From Podaxis mareebaensis (taxonomy: Eukaryota; Basidiomycota; Agaricomycetes; Agaricales; Agaricaceae): a stretch of DNA of 49,874 nt. The notes below the pieces were generated by a model that was given only the letters and a program-made list of their open reading frames with translations, did not search any database and was not told where the DNA came from. Made by a program: the position numbers and the translations under genes. This document shows, piece by piece, positions 22,524-34,006 of the stretch. Location: contig JAEUWP010000341.1 in assembly GCA_018524725.1 (NCBI GenBank), forward strand, positions 1 through 49,874, given 5' to 3'. The first letter of the stretch is position 1. Each line of letters starts with the position of its first letter.

Positions 22524-23186
22524 ATCTTCAGGTAGATATTACATTTTTTCTGATATCATTCATTCACCTTCTCATGCTCTCGCTGACAGGTCCTGTTATA
22601 TTCACAAGTTTGCTGGTCTGTGTTGAGTCTCATTTTCTGTCATTTCCCAAGTTGCTGCACCTGTGATGAGCTTGATATTTGTGACATTTATTGAATGCAC
22701 CAATTTCCTGGCATATACCCCTCTCGTTTTAGTATAAGATCTCCATTTAGTAGTAGTATCCCACTCCTTTTTCATACCATCTCATACTTACTACATAGCT
22801 CTTTGATGAGCTGATACCCACTTTCAATTGAATGCCATTTGCCTGTTATCTGACTGTCCTGAGATCTGGCTTAACTCCACTTTTGGTACTACTTTCCTCT
22901 GCCTTATGTGGCTTTTACTGACTTGCATGCAACTTAACATCGTGCTTTATTTGCCATTGAATTTATCTTTTTGTGGACTTTTTATTACTTATATTACTTA
23001 TATTGACTTATTGGATTGAGCCAAGCCAGCCAATATTTCATCCCACAAGAAGAAGAAAAGTTGTTTTAAAGACATTTTAAGCCCCTCGCAAAAGTCGCAC
23101 AATACTTTTTTTGACTTAGAAATTTTCTGCCTTAGTTTGGACTTTAAAAAAGATTAAGCCACATTAAGACATGAAAAGTAGAGTGG
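22524..23186. other. Right non-coding end of the large transposon
   Basis: This CpG-poor, T-rich sequence lies after the stop of the plus-strand accessory gene. It becomes A/T-rich with runs of T and A in the last 150 bp, similar in character to the left end. No coding frame is supported. Confidence 0.5.
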
Positions 23187-23196
23187 GATTTTGCTG
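23187..23196 (-). repeat. Right terminal inverted repeat of the large transposon
   Basis: On the minus strand this reads CAGCAAAATC and pairs with 5834-5843. It is followed by AT (23197-23198), the second copy of the target duplication, inside the codon for the His after HGDLRPVNIM of the host gene. Confidence 0.65.
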
Positions 23197-24434
23197 ATGC
23201 ATGATATTAACTGGCCTCAGGTCACCATGCACCTTGCCACCCTCCTCTAAAATCCCAAGTATGTCATGCAATGATTTCCGAATAGCCTCCAGGCCGGTGG
23301 TATCGACGGGGAGTTCAAGTAGTTCGAACAAGGTTCTCCATGGCGGAAAGTCGAGGAGTTGCATAGCATATGCCTTTGGGTTATGCTCGTAATCAGGAGA
23401 GCAGTGACCATAGAACTTTGGGGCATAATCCCTTTGAGCAAGCATTTCATGAACATCCAGTCCGTAATGTCCCTGAACCAGTTTAACCTTAAAGGTGAGA
23501 TGCGAGCCTTCGGGGAAGGAGGGAACAAAACTCCAGTCTGCGTATACTCGAGGTGTGCCGGGCGCGAAGGACGGCGCCTTCCCATATTTGACTAGCCTAA
23601 AGTCCCAATGTTAGAATAGGAATAAAGGATCATTGGATACACACTGTTTCAGGCTGATGATGCCTTGCGATAAAGCGTAAAGGACTTTGGTGACTTTCCC
23701 CTCTATGTTCATGCCAACCACCGGTTTCACCGTGAGTTCCTTCGATGTCAACGGCTGTACAATAATGCCATGGCCATCGAAAATTCCTCCAGAAACCATG
23801 AGATAGGTTCCTGTGCATGTCAGGATAAGTAAGCACCAATTCCAACATTGACACGGACCAACGCACCAGCAACAGAAACCAAGAAAGCTGGCGCTCCCTG
23901 TCTTAAAAACCTCACCCCTCACTCCCAAACTTTTTTCACCTCTTTTACAAACACACTTTCATTATCGCCGTTGTTGCCCCTGCCGCTGGCTTTGCCTTCT
24001 CCACCGTACTTGGAACGCAGGCGATTCACGGCAATATCATAGTCTCGCATGAGTTGCATATATGAGTCGCCGCCCGAGCCTGATTCCGCCTTCACCTCCC
24101 ACAACGCGAGTACAAGGTCACCCTTCACCAAAGCACCATACGTTGTAGCCGCGGTGCTCTTGTCGGGTGAACTTAGGTGATACTGTTCCCAGAAATCCAC
24201 CCCATAGAGTTCCTTGGTGCTGTTGAAAAAGACGTTCGCTCGGATCGCCTCTGAGGTCTGAGAGGGGATCAGCCATCGAATTATACAACTTCCTAGCTGC
24301 TTCTCTGGCCATGCGTGCACCGCTTGTTGTCCCATCTCCTTTTGGAATCTGCGCCAAGTAATTCCTCCTGAAACCATGAAAGACGCGACGCGACAAAAGG
24401 AGCGATAGACCATTGGCTGTCTGTGGCCCACCGC
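23197..24434 (-). pseudogene. 5' part of kinase-like (Crinkler/FunK-type) gene, cut off by the transposon
   Basis: Minus-strand segments in order are MAREAARKLYNSMADPL (about 24310-24260), ANVFFNSTKELYGVDFWEQY, KGDLVLALWEVKAE followed by SGSGGDSYMQLMRDY (about 24123-24035), GGIFDGHGIIVQPLT (about 23795-23750), YADWSFVPSFPEGSHLTFKV, EMLAQRDYAPKFYGHC and finally the catalytic-loop motif HGDLRPVNIMH at 23229-23197. The 'E.K.E.G.g..d...Q' block before a degenerate kinase fold with HGDLR is what I recall from fungal Crinkler-like/FunK-type proteins. Exon borders upstream of 24240 are unclear and there may be frameshifts. The C-terminal half is at 5589-5833, and the 17.36-kb transposon lies between them. 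Function of the family (signalling kinase or effector-like) is not established. Confidence 0.75.
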
Positions 24435-27122
24435 ACAGGAGGACGTTGTCGGGCCTGGCGTAGGCGGAAGGCGGCGGAACGGGAGGGGCTATCCTGGGCT
24501 GAAGGACTGCGCAGAAGGACTCGAATTAGGAGTTCCAAAAGGCCCAGGGATATTTTGCGGTTCCGTTGTGAACCTCAGAAATTCAAGGGACTCAACGACT
24601 GCGACTGACCTTGATTGAGGACTGGTAAACGCACACGGAATGCCATTTTCTCTGCCGTAGGCCGGGTTCTTTCAGGACCTTCCTTAGCCAGTGATGCCAG
24701 TATTTCCCATCGCACCAAGATTGACACGAAGTGTTGAGTGCCGTCAGCGCCATTCAAGTCGTCTTTGTGGCAGATGTGAGCTTAAGGATAACGTCAGCTG
24801 CAGAAATGATAGAACTGTCGAGGTCCTGGTCCTCCTTCTGCCTCTTGTTGGGCATGCATGGGCTGTTATTGCTTGATCGTTTCCTCAGCATGGCCCATAG
24901 TGGGTGTTTTACGAGTGTTTCATGTGGACTTTGAACTCGCGGGCCGTTGCCAAACAAACACAAGCCGCCAATCTACCATAATCGAAAGCTGAGCTGAGAG
25001 CTCTCAGAGGACTCCGGATTGTCCCTATAAGCGTCATATCTCTAACGCCCGGGTTTTGAGTTTTTCTGTCGGTACTAGATTTTGGGTTGTCGACGATCTC
25101 AGACGCTGCTCTGACAAAGCAGTGTACCAATACATAGCGTTTGCTGCCGCGAGGCGTGCCGTCTTGCGTGTCTCGACGATCATCCGCCTCCCTCCCAGGA
25201 TCCATGCGCCAATCCTCCAACAAAGTTGAATCGATTTACGCTCCCGAAACCTCGGAATTAACGCAACTTTCTTTGACCTGACTTCTTCTCCAAAAACATA
25301 CGCATGTTGGACTTTGACTGCGTAATGACAATAGTGACGCCCCTTTTGGTATATTTTAGCGTTTCTCTTGCTTTAAACCATTTTCGCGCGATTTGGAAAG
25401 GGAAACGTACCAGAAGTATATTCTCGACATCTCCCAAAGCCCTTTCACTAACATCAAGCGTTGTACATACACACGAATACGTACTGAGATAAGCAACTAG
25501 ACTTTGGGAGAGACCGGACGTATGTCTTGTGACGAGGTCGATGAATACTGAACTCGAAGAGACGACGCGAGGACAAGAGATATGGGTACGGAGATGCTTA
25601 GGACATGTTGACGGGTCGTAGAATGGAGGGGCCGATTTTATGCAACGGGAAAGCGTTCAGGGCAAGGGATCGAAAGGTCAAGCCAATCACTAGACTTTGC
25701 TGTCCAACCACTGATACATAAACAACGTTATTTCGAGTCTCTCGGACCATACTGCCTCTTCTCTTTCCCCTCTCTAGATTTTTACGGTCAGATTTCTTAA
25801 TTAATGACTATTCAGGAATTGAGCGGTGTCTGTTGGAACACGGAGGTGTGGTGGGAACACAAGCGCATAACTCGCGCAGGTACTGAATTCACTCACATCG
25901 ATCCAGGCTCCCCCAAAGGAGTCTTGACCGCTCGTATTTGGCGCGGCCCCTTGTCCATACACCTGCGTGTGGACCTTGTGATGAAGTCCGGTGCGTTGGC
26001 GCAGTCATAGCATCACACTGGCCGGCTCGAAGGGAAGCGAGCGAGGAAATGCGGATGCTAGTGGTTAGATTGGCAAGAATCATCCTATCAAAAGTCGTGG
26101 GCGCAAGCTCGCCATTTTGCGCGAGATGCCGGTGGAAAAGGACCCTCGCTCTCCCCGCGACGACGACACAGAAAACGACGTGCCCGCTATGCACGCCTAC
26201 GTTCCCATTTCCACCGAAGTTGTCTACCTAGTGGCGCGTATAAAGCTTAGCCGCCACGTTCGATTTTTTGTGGGGTTTTCATACGCTATGGGATGTTGGA
26301 CTTTGCACATACCGAGGATAAACCGTGTAGTGGTTGGTTTGTGCGGGGGAACGTGGTCGGGTGCTTGATCCACGTCATCGGATTTGACGCTAGCCTTATG
26401 CGATGTGAAATGTATTCATGAATCGAAGAATGAATGGAACCCTGAGGATCGATGATGGTCGTAGTTTGAGTGAATGAATGCGCTGTAGTGCTCATGGCCC
26501 CGATAACACGGCCAGCCTCCAGGGTTCCGGGTGCACCAGTAAAATTCGATCCGGATGCGCGCCATCAGGTTCAGGTTGATTTCGTGATCGGGTATGACGG
26601 GTGGTCGGATTGGGTCATATATGTAGTTGGATGGTCGAACTGACGCATAGAAGGGAGGGAGAGGGCATTGAGCACAAACCGAAGGCATAATGGGACTGTG
26701 GCCAAGAGACTATAGAATAATGAGAGCGAGACCTTGGCATTGGCAGCTAATTCGGGAGATGAGACTGGAAATGAGGGCTGTTGTCGCCTAGAGGGGCCAA
26801 GATAAGGGGATAACGTGACAGATGGTCTTGGTCCTTGGTGTCTCATGTGCCATGCCCAAGGGAGGGCCCGGTGAAGATTGTCCGTGGACGCTGGGCTTGG
26901 AGCGGAATGAAAGGCAAAGCCAGGCCGTAGACGTCAGAAAATACGTGGTGGCGGTGTGGAGGGAGCGAGGAGGGAGGAGACGCTGGACTGCCCGACCGGG
27001 TATTGTGCGGAAAAAGGGTATCACGAGAGACAAGACAAGCCAAGAGCAGGTGGCTGCCCTGGATGAAAAACCAACGGAGCTAAAAAGCCAGCCAAAACAC
27101 TCCATCCAGCACGTTGTCTCTC
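24435..27122. other. Gene-poor interval
   Basis: About 2.7 kb lies between the kinase-like gene and the first GPI glycoprotein gene. CpG content is normal. Only overlapping ORFs under ~105 codons are found on both strands, and none has a recognisable motif, splice-linked partner or repeated structure. The last few hundred bases should be the promoter of the gene at 27169. Confidence 0.5.
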
Positions 27123-27130
27123 TCTTATAA
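27123..27130 (+). promoter_or_regulatory. TATA-like element of GPI glycoprotein gene A
   Basis: tcttataa lies about 40 bp before the ATG at 27169, after a CT-rich run and before another CT-rich leader. Position and context fit a fungal core promoter. Confidence 0.4.
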
Positions 27131-27168
27131 CCCCCACTCTCCCTCGCTTCCGTACGCTCCTTACCTTC

Positions 27169-28366
27169 ATGTCCAGTCGACTCTCAAAACTCGTCGCGCT
27201 CACTGCGTTTGCAGTCGCTGCAGCTAATGCCCAGATTACTGGCACTTTCCCCGCTACCCCTTTAGCATCCAAGACCACTTATACCTACCCCACTGGTATT
27301 GTGAGTCTCCTTCTGACATCCACCGCGCCGCGTACTGATGGGGACTGCAGCCGTATAAAGTCGATACCGACACCGGATTGATTCGCGGACAGCAAGCTGG
27401 GTACAACCAGTGCAATTCGACCACAGAGAACCAGGAGTCGCTCTGCCAGACCTCCTTTATCAACAGCATTGACGACTTTTGCCTGTGGGCCCCTATCGAG
27501 CCGAACAGCGTCGTGGGTGATGTCGAGGGCGAGATGGTGGCTTGGTGCACCAAACCTGGCCGTGGAACCCGTTTGATCCCTGATGGCGCTTTACACGGCG
27601 TGCAGTTTATGAAAACCCCTGATTACGTACAGGTCGTCGGTTTTGTGAATCAGGAGTTGATCAACATTGCCCCAGGTGACTGGGGAGGTGAAATGGACCC
27701 CCATGGTGCTGATTTGCGCGGTAATCCCATGGGTGGCATCATCTTCTCTCAGGGTTTCAACGGGCAGTGGACTCAGGTCCATGAATGGCACAAGTAAGCA
27801 GGAGACGATTCATTCCTAGTCGGCGTGCTAATTCTTGTCTATCCAGCTTTATCGGAGGAAATGCCTTTTGCCTCAAGGCCTGTGACCCCAGCAAGCCCGA
27901 CGACGCCCGCTTCTGCGAGCACAAGCTCGATCGTATTGGCTGCGCCTACAACGCCCCCAACAACGCCCGCAATGGTACCTTTGAGTCGTGCGAAGGCGAG
28001 AATCAAGACTTCCCTGGCATCTACACTGTGAACGGCCAGGTCATGACCTACACACAGCCCCCTGAGCACCTTGGCCCTATTACGACCATGCCCTACACTG
28101 CCCGTGTCCCAGCGTCGTCCAACTGCGTGACTCACACCAGCTCTGCCATCTACACTGGGCTGCCCAAGGTTGCTGCAGCCGAACCTTCGTCTGCGACTGC
28201 CACTGGATCTGCCTCAGCCTCCGGCGGTGCATCGTCCCGTCCCACTGGAAGTGCGACTGGAACTGCTGCGGGCGCGGCAAACACGTCGAATGCAGGGTCG
28301 AAGGCTGGGGTTGGGATGGGATTAGTAGCGGTGATGGCGTCTATGATTAGTTTCTTGGTAGTTTGA
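27169..28366 (+). CDS. GPI-anchored secreted glycoprotein ('macrofage activating glycoprotein'-type), copy A
   Basis: This is predicted to be a cell-surface mannoprotein. Exons are 27169-27300, 27351-27793 and 27847-28366, total 364 aa. A signal peptide is evident (MSSRLSKLVALTAFAVAAANA|Q). The ~240-residue ectodomain is rich in Cys and has several Asn-glycosylation sequons. It includes GEMVAWCTKPGRGTRLIPDG, DWGGEMDPHGADLRGNPMGG and CEHKLDRIGCAYNAPNNARN. A Ser/Thr/Ala-rich stalk is followed by a hydrophobic C-terminal tail (GMGLVAVMASMISFLVV), which together form a typical GPI-attachment signal. The family name is from memory of basidiomycete annotations; molecular function is not known. It is closely related to the gene at 38003-39248 but lacks that gene's intron before DFCLW. 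The next gene's ATG is only 62 bp downstream. Confidence 0.87.
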
Positions 28367-28428
28367 TAAGATTGTCATATATATATTATAACACAATCAC
28401 ACATCATATACCCTTTCTTTTCTCAACC
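28367..28428 (+). promoter_or_regulatory. 62-bp intergenic gap with TATA-like run before the decarboxylase gene
   Basis: The gap between the glycoprotein stop and the decarboxylase ATG holds an AT run (catatatatattataac, about 28376-28393) and a pyrimidine-rich leader (ccctttcttttctcaacc). It must serve as 3' end of one gene and core promoter of the next unless transcripts overlap. Confidence 0.45.
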
Positions 28429-31400
28429 ATGTCTACAAAGTTCAAACGTGCCCTCAAGACCGCCGCACGCCTCCCTGTCAAGGCTGCAAGAGGCTCTCGC
28501 AGCTTCACTCCTGTACAGGGCGAGCTTCCCGTTGTCGTCCTCCGTGTCCACGTCATTGGCTGCTCTGACCTCGTCGCCAAAGACAAAAATGGCTTCAGCG
28601 ACCCGTACGTCCCCCACACAAATCCCGGCCCACACCCGCTCATATCTATCCCAGTTTTGTCGTCGTCTCTGTCCTCAACGCCCGCCAGCAGACTCCCGTT
28701 GCCAAGCGTACCCTCAACCCGACATACAACCCCAAGGATGCCACCTTTGACTTTCCCCTCTACCTCTCCAGTGCAGACAAGCTCGGCGCCCTCGAACTCG
28801 TCGTCTGGGATAAGGATATGCTCACAAAGGACTACCTTGGTGAAGCTGCCCTCCCGCTCGAGGACTGGTTTGGCGACAGACCGTTTGCCTTTGATGACTC
28901 CAACAATATCGTGAGTTGGCACTCGCTCCATCACTCATCATCGCGCTCACACAGCCTCTCAGCCGTTCTCCGTTTCTCTTGTGTCTACCCGTTCCAACAC
29001 CAACGCAACCGGCACAATCCTCCTCAAACTCGGTTTTATCACGCCGCCCAACTCCCAATCTACCCTTTCTTTCGCCGATGTCTTCAAGGAACTCAACAAA
29101 CGCTCCCGGCCATCTCTTGTATCAGCTCCTCCAGTGCGTCACCCTCCTCCATTCCTCTGTTTTCTCTTACGAATCTCCGTACTTCTTAGACCGAAGGTGT
29201 TGGCACCATCCGCTCGCACCAGACTGGCCCTGCATTCCAAGACGATGGTGGTCTCTCCTCTGACGAAGACGATGACGACGACGACGATTTCGCCGATGCA
29301 CACTCTGAGCCCTCATCCTCCACGCCACCAAGTCCCCTTCTCGATCTATACACCTCACCCACGCCTCCCCCAACTGCGATCGAACCTAAACCCGAAACCG
29401 CCCCCGTCTCCACTGCTTCTCCCACCACGCCTACCCTCGACAGCACCATCAAGACACCTGTAGCCACCACTCCCAAGTCTGGCTTCATACCCCGCATGAA
29501 ATTTCCACGTAGCTTGTCTGGACTCACAGCATCCCTCTCTTCATCTTCCAGTTCCAGTTCCAACACCCCCTCTGATAACAACCTCGCTCCTCCCGCAGCA
29601 TCGCCAGACGTGTCTGATCCGAAGGCCAAAAAGAGTATAGCCAGAAAGGGCACAACTGACAGTGCCGTCTCCGTTGATTTATCGCTTCCTTCGACCAAGA
29701 AGCGAGGAACGGGGTACAAGTTTGCCGGCGGGAATGACATTCTCGGAATTGTTATGCTCGAGATACAAGGTGCGGAGGACCTTCCGCGGCTCCGAAATAG
29801 TGCGTGCTATTTTCTCTACCTTCTAATTCCGAGGACAACTTGCTTATCATACCTTCATTTTCCAGTGACCCGTACAGGATGGGACATGGACCCCTTTGTC
29901 GTTATCTCATTTGGCAAAAAAGTCTTCCGAACACGCGTCATACGTCACTCACGTAACCCTGTGTGGGAGGAGAAGCTCCTGTTCCACGTTCGGCGCTATG
30001 AGACTTCGTTCCAAGTTCAGTTGACCATCCTGGACTGGGATAAGCTTTCATCGAACGATCATATCGGCGATGCGAGTTTTAATATCAAGGAATTGTTGGA
30101 TTCGGCGCCCCAGCCTGGACCGAATGGGTTGTATCCTGCTGGTGAGGATGGGGATCGTCCAATGAAGGAGTTCAAGATGCCTTTGGTGACGGCAAAGGAG
30201 ATGCCTTGGGAAGCGAAACACAATCCTACGATCTCATTCCGGTGAGTAATTACAGTTCCTGTTTTAATAATTTGACAATGAAAACGTGTTTTATCAGCGC
30301 CAAATACCAGCCCTATGACGCCCTTCGTCAGCGCTTCTGGCGCCAATACATGAAACAGTATGACGCAGATGGCACCTATGCCCTCTCTCACGTTGAACTC
30401 ACATCCATGCTCGACTCGCTCGGTTCCACTCTCTCCTCGTCTACTATCTCTAACTTCTTCAAACGTTTCGGCAAAAAGGCGCACGAAGATGAGCTAACAT
30501 TCGAAGAAGCCATTCTATGCCTAGAAGAAGAACTGAATAGGCCAGAAGACCAGAAGAAGAGGCTCGATGCAGAGGATCTGAGTGCAGATACGAGCCTGAG
30601 CGCTACCCCTGTCCTCCAAGTCACAGATAGGAAAGGAAACGTCCTCGAACTCGATCAACTCGATTTCTCGGGACCTGCCAAACTCCACGGCGGCCTCGCA
30701 GATGAACCAGACACAACTGGTAACAAGCCTCCAGCGCTACCAGGCACAAAGACCGAACCGATGCAAGTTCCCTTAAATCAAGTCGCTGCTCCTGCCAGTC
30801 CAAACGTCGGAGGCGTCATCAGTGCCTCACCTGCCGAATCCAGTTCCGAGGACGCAGAAGAGGACATCTCTAGTCCAAGTTCCTCTCCGAATTCTGGGTC
30901 CGGCTCGGGTTCGGGTGTGACTCCCATCAACCCGCCTCCTCAAGCCAAAAAAGGGCGGTTCAAACGGAAAGGAAAAGGCGTCCGAGCCAAAGTCATCAAG
31001 AGGGCTACTGCGCGTAGTGATACCTCGACGTCTAGTGTCGCTCTTGAGGACAAGGATAGAGAGGACTCTGTTGAACGCGTTATCAACGTCAAGAGTTGTC
31101 CGCTGTGTCATCGTCCGAGGATGAATTCAAAGGCGGAGATGGATATAATGACGCATATTGCTGTTTGTGCGTCGCAGGATTGGAATCGGGTGGATCGGAT
31201 TGTGGTGGGGAATTTTGTGACTGCGAGTCAGGCGCAGAGGAAGTGGTATACGAAGGTTATTACGAAGTTGAGTAGTGGGGATTATAAGCTTGGTGCAGTG
31301 CGTTTTCAACCTTCCTTTTTTGGGAACTTGTGGGTGCTGACTTTGGAATAGAACTCGGCGAATATTATTGTACAGAATCGTTTGACGGGACAGTTGGAAG

Positions 31401-32499
31401 AGGAGAAGATGCAGGTGTATGTGAGGTTGGGTATTCGGTTGTTGTACAAGGGTATGAAGGGACGTATGGAGGGTGCTCGATGTGCGTATGCACCTTCTTT
31501 AAGTGTACATGTTGTTAATGCGCCTCCTAGCTCGCAAACTCCTCAAATCACTCTCAATCAAGCAAGGTATCAAGTACGATTCTCCTGAATCCGCAAAGGA
31601 CATTCCAGCATTCATCGAGTTCCACAACCTCAACGTCGATGAAATCCTTGACCCGATCGACTCTTTCAGTGCGTCCCTCCTCCTTGTCACGTACTAGGGG
31701 TAATAACATGTTTTCGTAACAGAGAGCTTTAACCAGTTCTTCTACCGCAAACTAAAACCCTCCGCACGTCCCGTCGAAGCTCTGGACGATCCTTATCGTC
31801 TCGTTAGCGTCGCAGACTGCCGACTTATGGCCTTTGAAACCGTCTCTGAAGCAACTCGTATATGGGTCAAGGGCCGCGAGTTCTCTGTTGCTCGACTTCT
31901 CGGCGATGCGTACAAACACGAGGCGGACAAGTATAACGGTGGTGCGCTGGGTATATTCAGGTTGGCCCCACAGGACTATCATAGGTTCCATTCGCCCGTA
32001 GATGGGAAGATTGGGAAGATGACGTATATTGCCGGGGAGTATTATACTGTCAACGTGAGTTTTCTCTAGGAACTCTTGTGGACCAGTGGCGCTAATACCC
32101 CCTTTTTCCTTGCTCAGCCTCAAGCGATCAGGACAGCTCTTGATGTTTATGGAGAGAACGCGCGCAAGATTGTGCCGATTGATAGTCCCCAGTTTGGCCG
32201 TGTGATGGCTGTTTGTGTTGGAGCCATGATGGTGGGCAGTATCCTGACGACGGTCGAGGAAGGACAGGAGGTCAAACGTGGTCAAGAGTTCGGGTACTTT
32301 GCTTTCGGTGCGTATATATTTTCGTATCCGGGTTTCGAGGATCTGATACGTGTTCCCAGGTGGTTCCACGATTGTGCTGTTATTTGAGAAAGGGGTTTTG
32401 CAGTGGGATGAGGATTTATTGATTAACGGTCGTGCGTCGTTGGAAACTTTGGTTAGAGTTGGGATGGGTGTTGGGAACGGAACACGACGCCCTAACTGA
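28429..32499 (+). CDS. PSD2: Phosphatidylserine decarboxylase with two C2 domains and an EF-hand (PSD2-type)
   Basis: It converts phosphatidylserine to phosphatidylethanolamine. The C2-containing form acts at Golgi/endosomal membranes in fungi. Eleven exons give 1,172 aa: 28429-28604, 28655-28910, 28963-29133, 29190-29799, 29866-30241, 30298-31297, 31352-31481, 31531-31668, 31723-32054, 32118-32307 and 32360-32499. Domains are C2A (about 33-150, [27 protein letters not shown]), a Ser/Pro/Asp-rich linker, C2B (about 385-500, [22 protein letters not shown]), an EF-hand-like loop (YDADGTY, about 551), a long acidic/Lys linker, and the catalytic domain (about 860-1172, [30 protein letters not shown]). 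The self-cleavage motif GGST is split by the last intron, so pyruvoyl formation would occur at Ser1129. The protein looks intact. Parts of exon 6 recur as pseudogene fragments in both inverted-repeat arms. Confidence 0.93.
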
Positions 32500-32727
32500 T
32501 CGGAATGGACTTGGGTTCAACTCGGACTATCTATTAGAAGTGCTCAATACTTACATGTACTTTAGCAAGCTTCTGTTTCTCTACTTCGATTCTTGCTTCG
32601 ATCACCCTTCTTTATTTTCATTGATCACAGTTTTCTAACACAACAAAAAGAGTAGTGGACTGGAGTGCATTTATATACATTACTCAAATATACAGAGGGG
32701 TATTAAACTAGCGAAACAATGAACTAC
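32500..32727. terminator. Convergent 3' intergenic region between PSD2-type gene and GH6 gene
   Basis: Two genes converge on this 228-bp gap, so it should contain both polyadenylation regions. AT-rich stretches with ttatttt, tatatac and attaaac are present. No discrete signal can be assigned with certainty. Confidence 0.4.
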
Positions 32728-34006
32728 CTAATAGGTAGGTTTGAGAGGGGGGTTGGCGTTCTGGACCAACATCTCGACGTACTCGTTGAACCATGTTCCA
32801 GCCTCAGGAGCAGGGACCTTAGCATTCGGACCCTGACAGTTCTCGTCAAATCTCTCAGCAGTCTCGTCACTAGTCCCATCACTCTCCCCCGGAGGCTTGG
32901 CCCAAATAATTGCATCGACGATATCCTCGCCAGTCTCCGTCGTAGGCCGAATACCAAATCCAGCGTTATTGATATTACACCAGTTACCACCACTAGTACG
33001 GATGTTTTGTTGACCGCTGCGGCCTTGGTCAATGATGAAATGGGCGGGAAGACCCTGAGCTTCGAGGTAGGGCTGGAGGGCTTTGGCGTAGCGGAGTTCG
33101 GACCAGTTTGGGTTGTCAGGACCGGGGCCGTAGATGGGGTCGGGAGTGGTAGAGTTGTAGCCGTTGTAGTTGGAGACGTTTGTGGAAAAGCCACGGATTT
33201 TGGCGGGGTTGGCGGGGTTGGTTCGATTGTTGTTGGCGAGGGCGACGACTTCGGCGAAGAGGCTGGCTGCGGGCTCGAGGTTGCCTGGCCAGCCGAGCCA
33301 GTTGCTGTGAGCAGCGTCCTAAGGATGGAATGAGATAAGTATGGGGGAATATGGGGGAGAGGGGAGGACATACGATGTAGAGAGCGACGTTGGGCAGACG
33401 GCCGAGCTTCTTGATAACGTAGGCAATGCCACGCTTGTAGGCGTCAGCAGCACCAGCGCATTTGGGGACACCGAGGTTGGTGACGACGTTGCCCAGCGAG
33501 TCAGGTTCAACGAGAACAGCAAATTGGAGGTGTTGGTCGGGCCTGCTGTGGGCTTTGACAATGCCAGTGATGCGGTCGACGAATTGGCGATAGAGGACTT
33601 CTCCGTTTTTGGCTACGGAAAATTCACCAGCGGAGGCCGCGGCGGAACAGTCGCGATCGGGGAGGTTGTAGATGACGAAGGGAAAGATGTACTTTTGATG
33701 TTTGAGCTGTTCTTTCTGCCGCCTCGCGGCCTCGCTGACGCTGAACTCAAAACGGGGGATGTTAGCGACACTGTCAACCCATAAGAACGTAGAGACGTTC
33801 TTGACTGTGCGGGCGCGAGCAGCGTTGAGGGTGTCACCCTTGGCGAGGAAGGATTGGACGGTTTGTTCGATTTCACTGGCGTAGTGAGAGTTGGCGTATT
33901 GAACGTAACCGGCGAAGGGATTGTCGACGTTGGCACGAGAAGGAGCAGCGTAGCTCAAGGAGAGCGCACCAAGGACAAAAGTAAGGAGTGGAAAGCGCGG
34001 GAACAT
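32728..34006 (-). CDS. Glycoside hydrolase family 6 (cellobiohydrolase II-like cellulase)
   Basis: This is a secreted enzyme that cleaves cellobiose from cellulose chains, with inversion. Exons are 34006-33374 and 33318-32728, total 407 aa. The ATG at 34006 was preferred over the one at 34036 because it starts directly with a signal peptide (MFPRFPLLTFVLGALSLSYA|A). Hallmarks of GH6 are FVIYNLPDRDCSAAASAGE, in which the Asp after PDR is the expected catalytic acid, VLVEPDSLGNVVTNLG, DAAHSNWLGWPGNLEPAA, STNVSNYNGYN, HFIIDQGRSGQ, WCNINNAGFGIRP and the C-terminal IWAKPPGESDGTSD. There is no CBM1 and no Ser/Thr linker, unlike many fungal Cel6 proteins, so it would act without its own cellulose-binding module. 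No frameshift is seen. A TATA-like catatatag on the minus strand lies at 34296-34304, rather far upstream. Confidence 0.93.

Larger units (their letters stand above)
5834..23196. mobile_element. 17.36-kb Plavaka-type (CMC superfamily) DNA transposon, decayed
   Basis: The termini are short inverted repeats: CAGCAAAACC at 5834 and, read inwards on the other strand from 23196, CAGCAAAATCC. Flanking AT dinucleotides form a 2-bp target duplication. Excision in silico joins the two halves of a kinase-like gene in frame. Contents in order are accessory gene copy A (minus), accessory gene copy B (minus), a Plavaka-type transposase (minus), a divergent accessory gene (plus), and a CpG-poor right end. 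A younger 1,371-bp element is nested at 20570-21940. The rest is almost without CpG over long runs (for example 5860-6840), as expected for methylated, deaminated transposon DNA in basidiomycetes. The element is far larger than a minimal CACTA-like element, so it may be a composite that grew by internal duplication. Confidence 0.82.

Noticed and set aside
28404..29740. Minus-strand frames of 176 and 184 codons opposite the decarboxylase gene
   Set aside because: They mirror its exons and the low-complexity Ser/Asp linker and have no motifs or splice structure of their own.
32719..33371. Long frames on both strands overlapping the GH6 gene (204 and 215 codons)
   Set aside because: They are shadows of the GC-rich second exon of the GH6 gene; the GH6 frame carries the conserved motifs.
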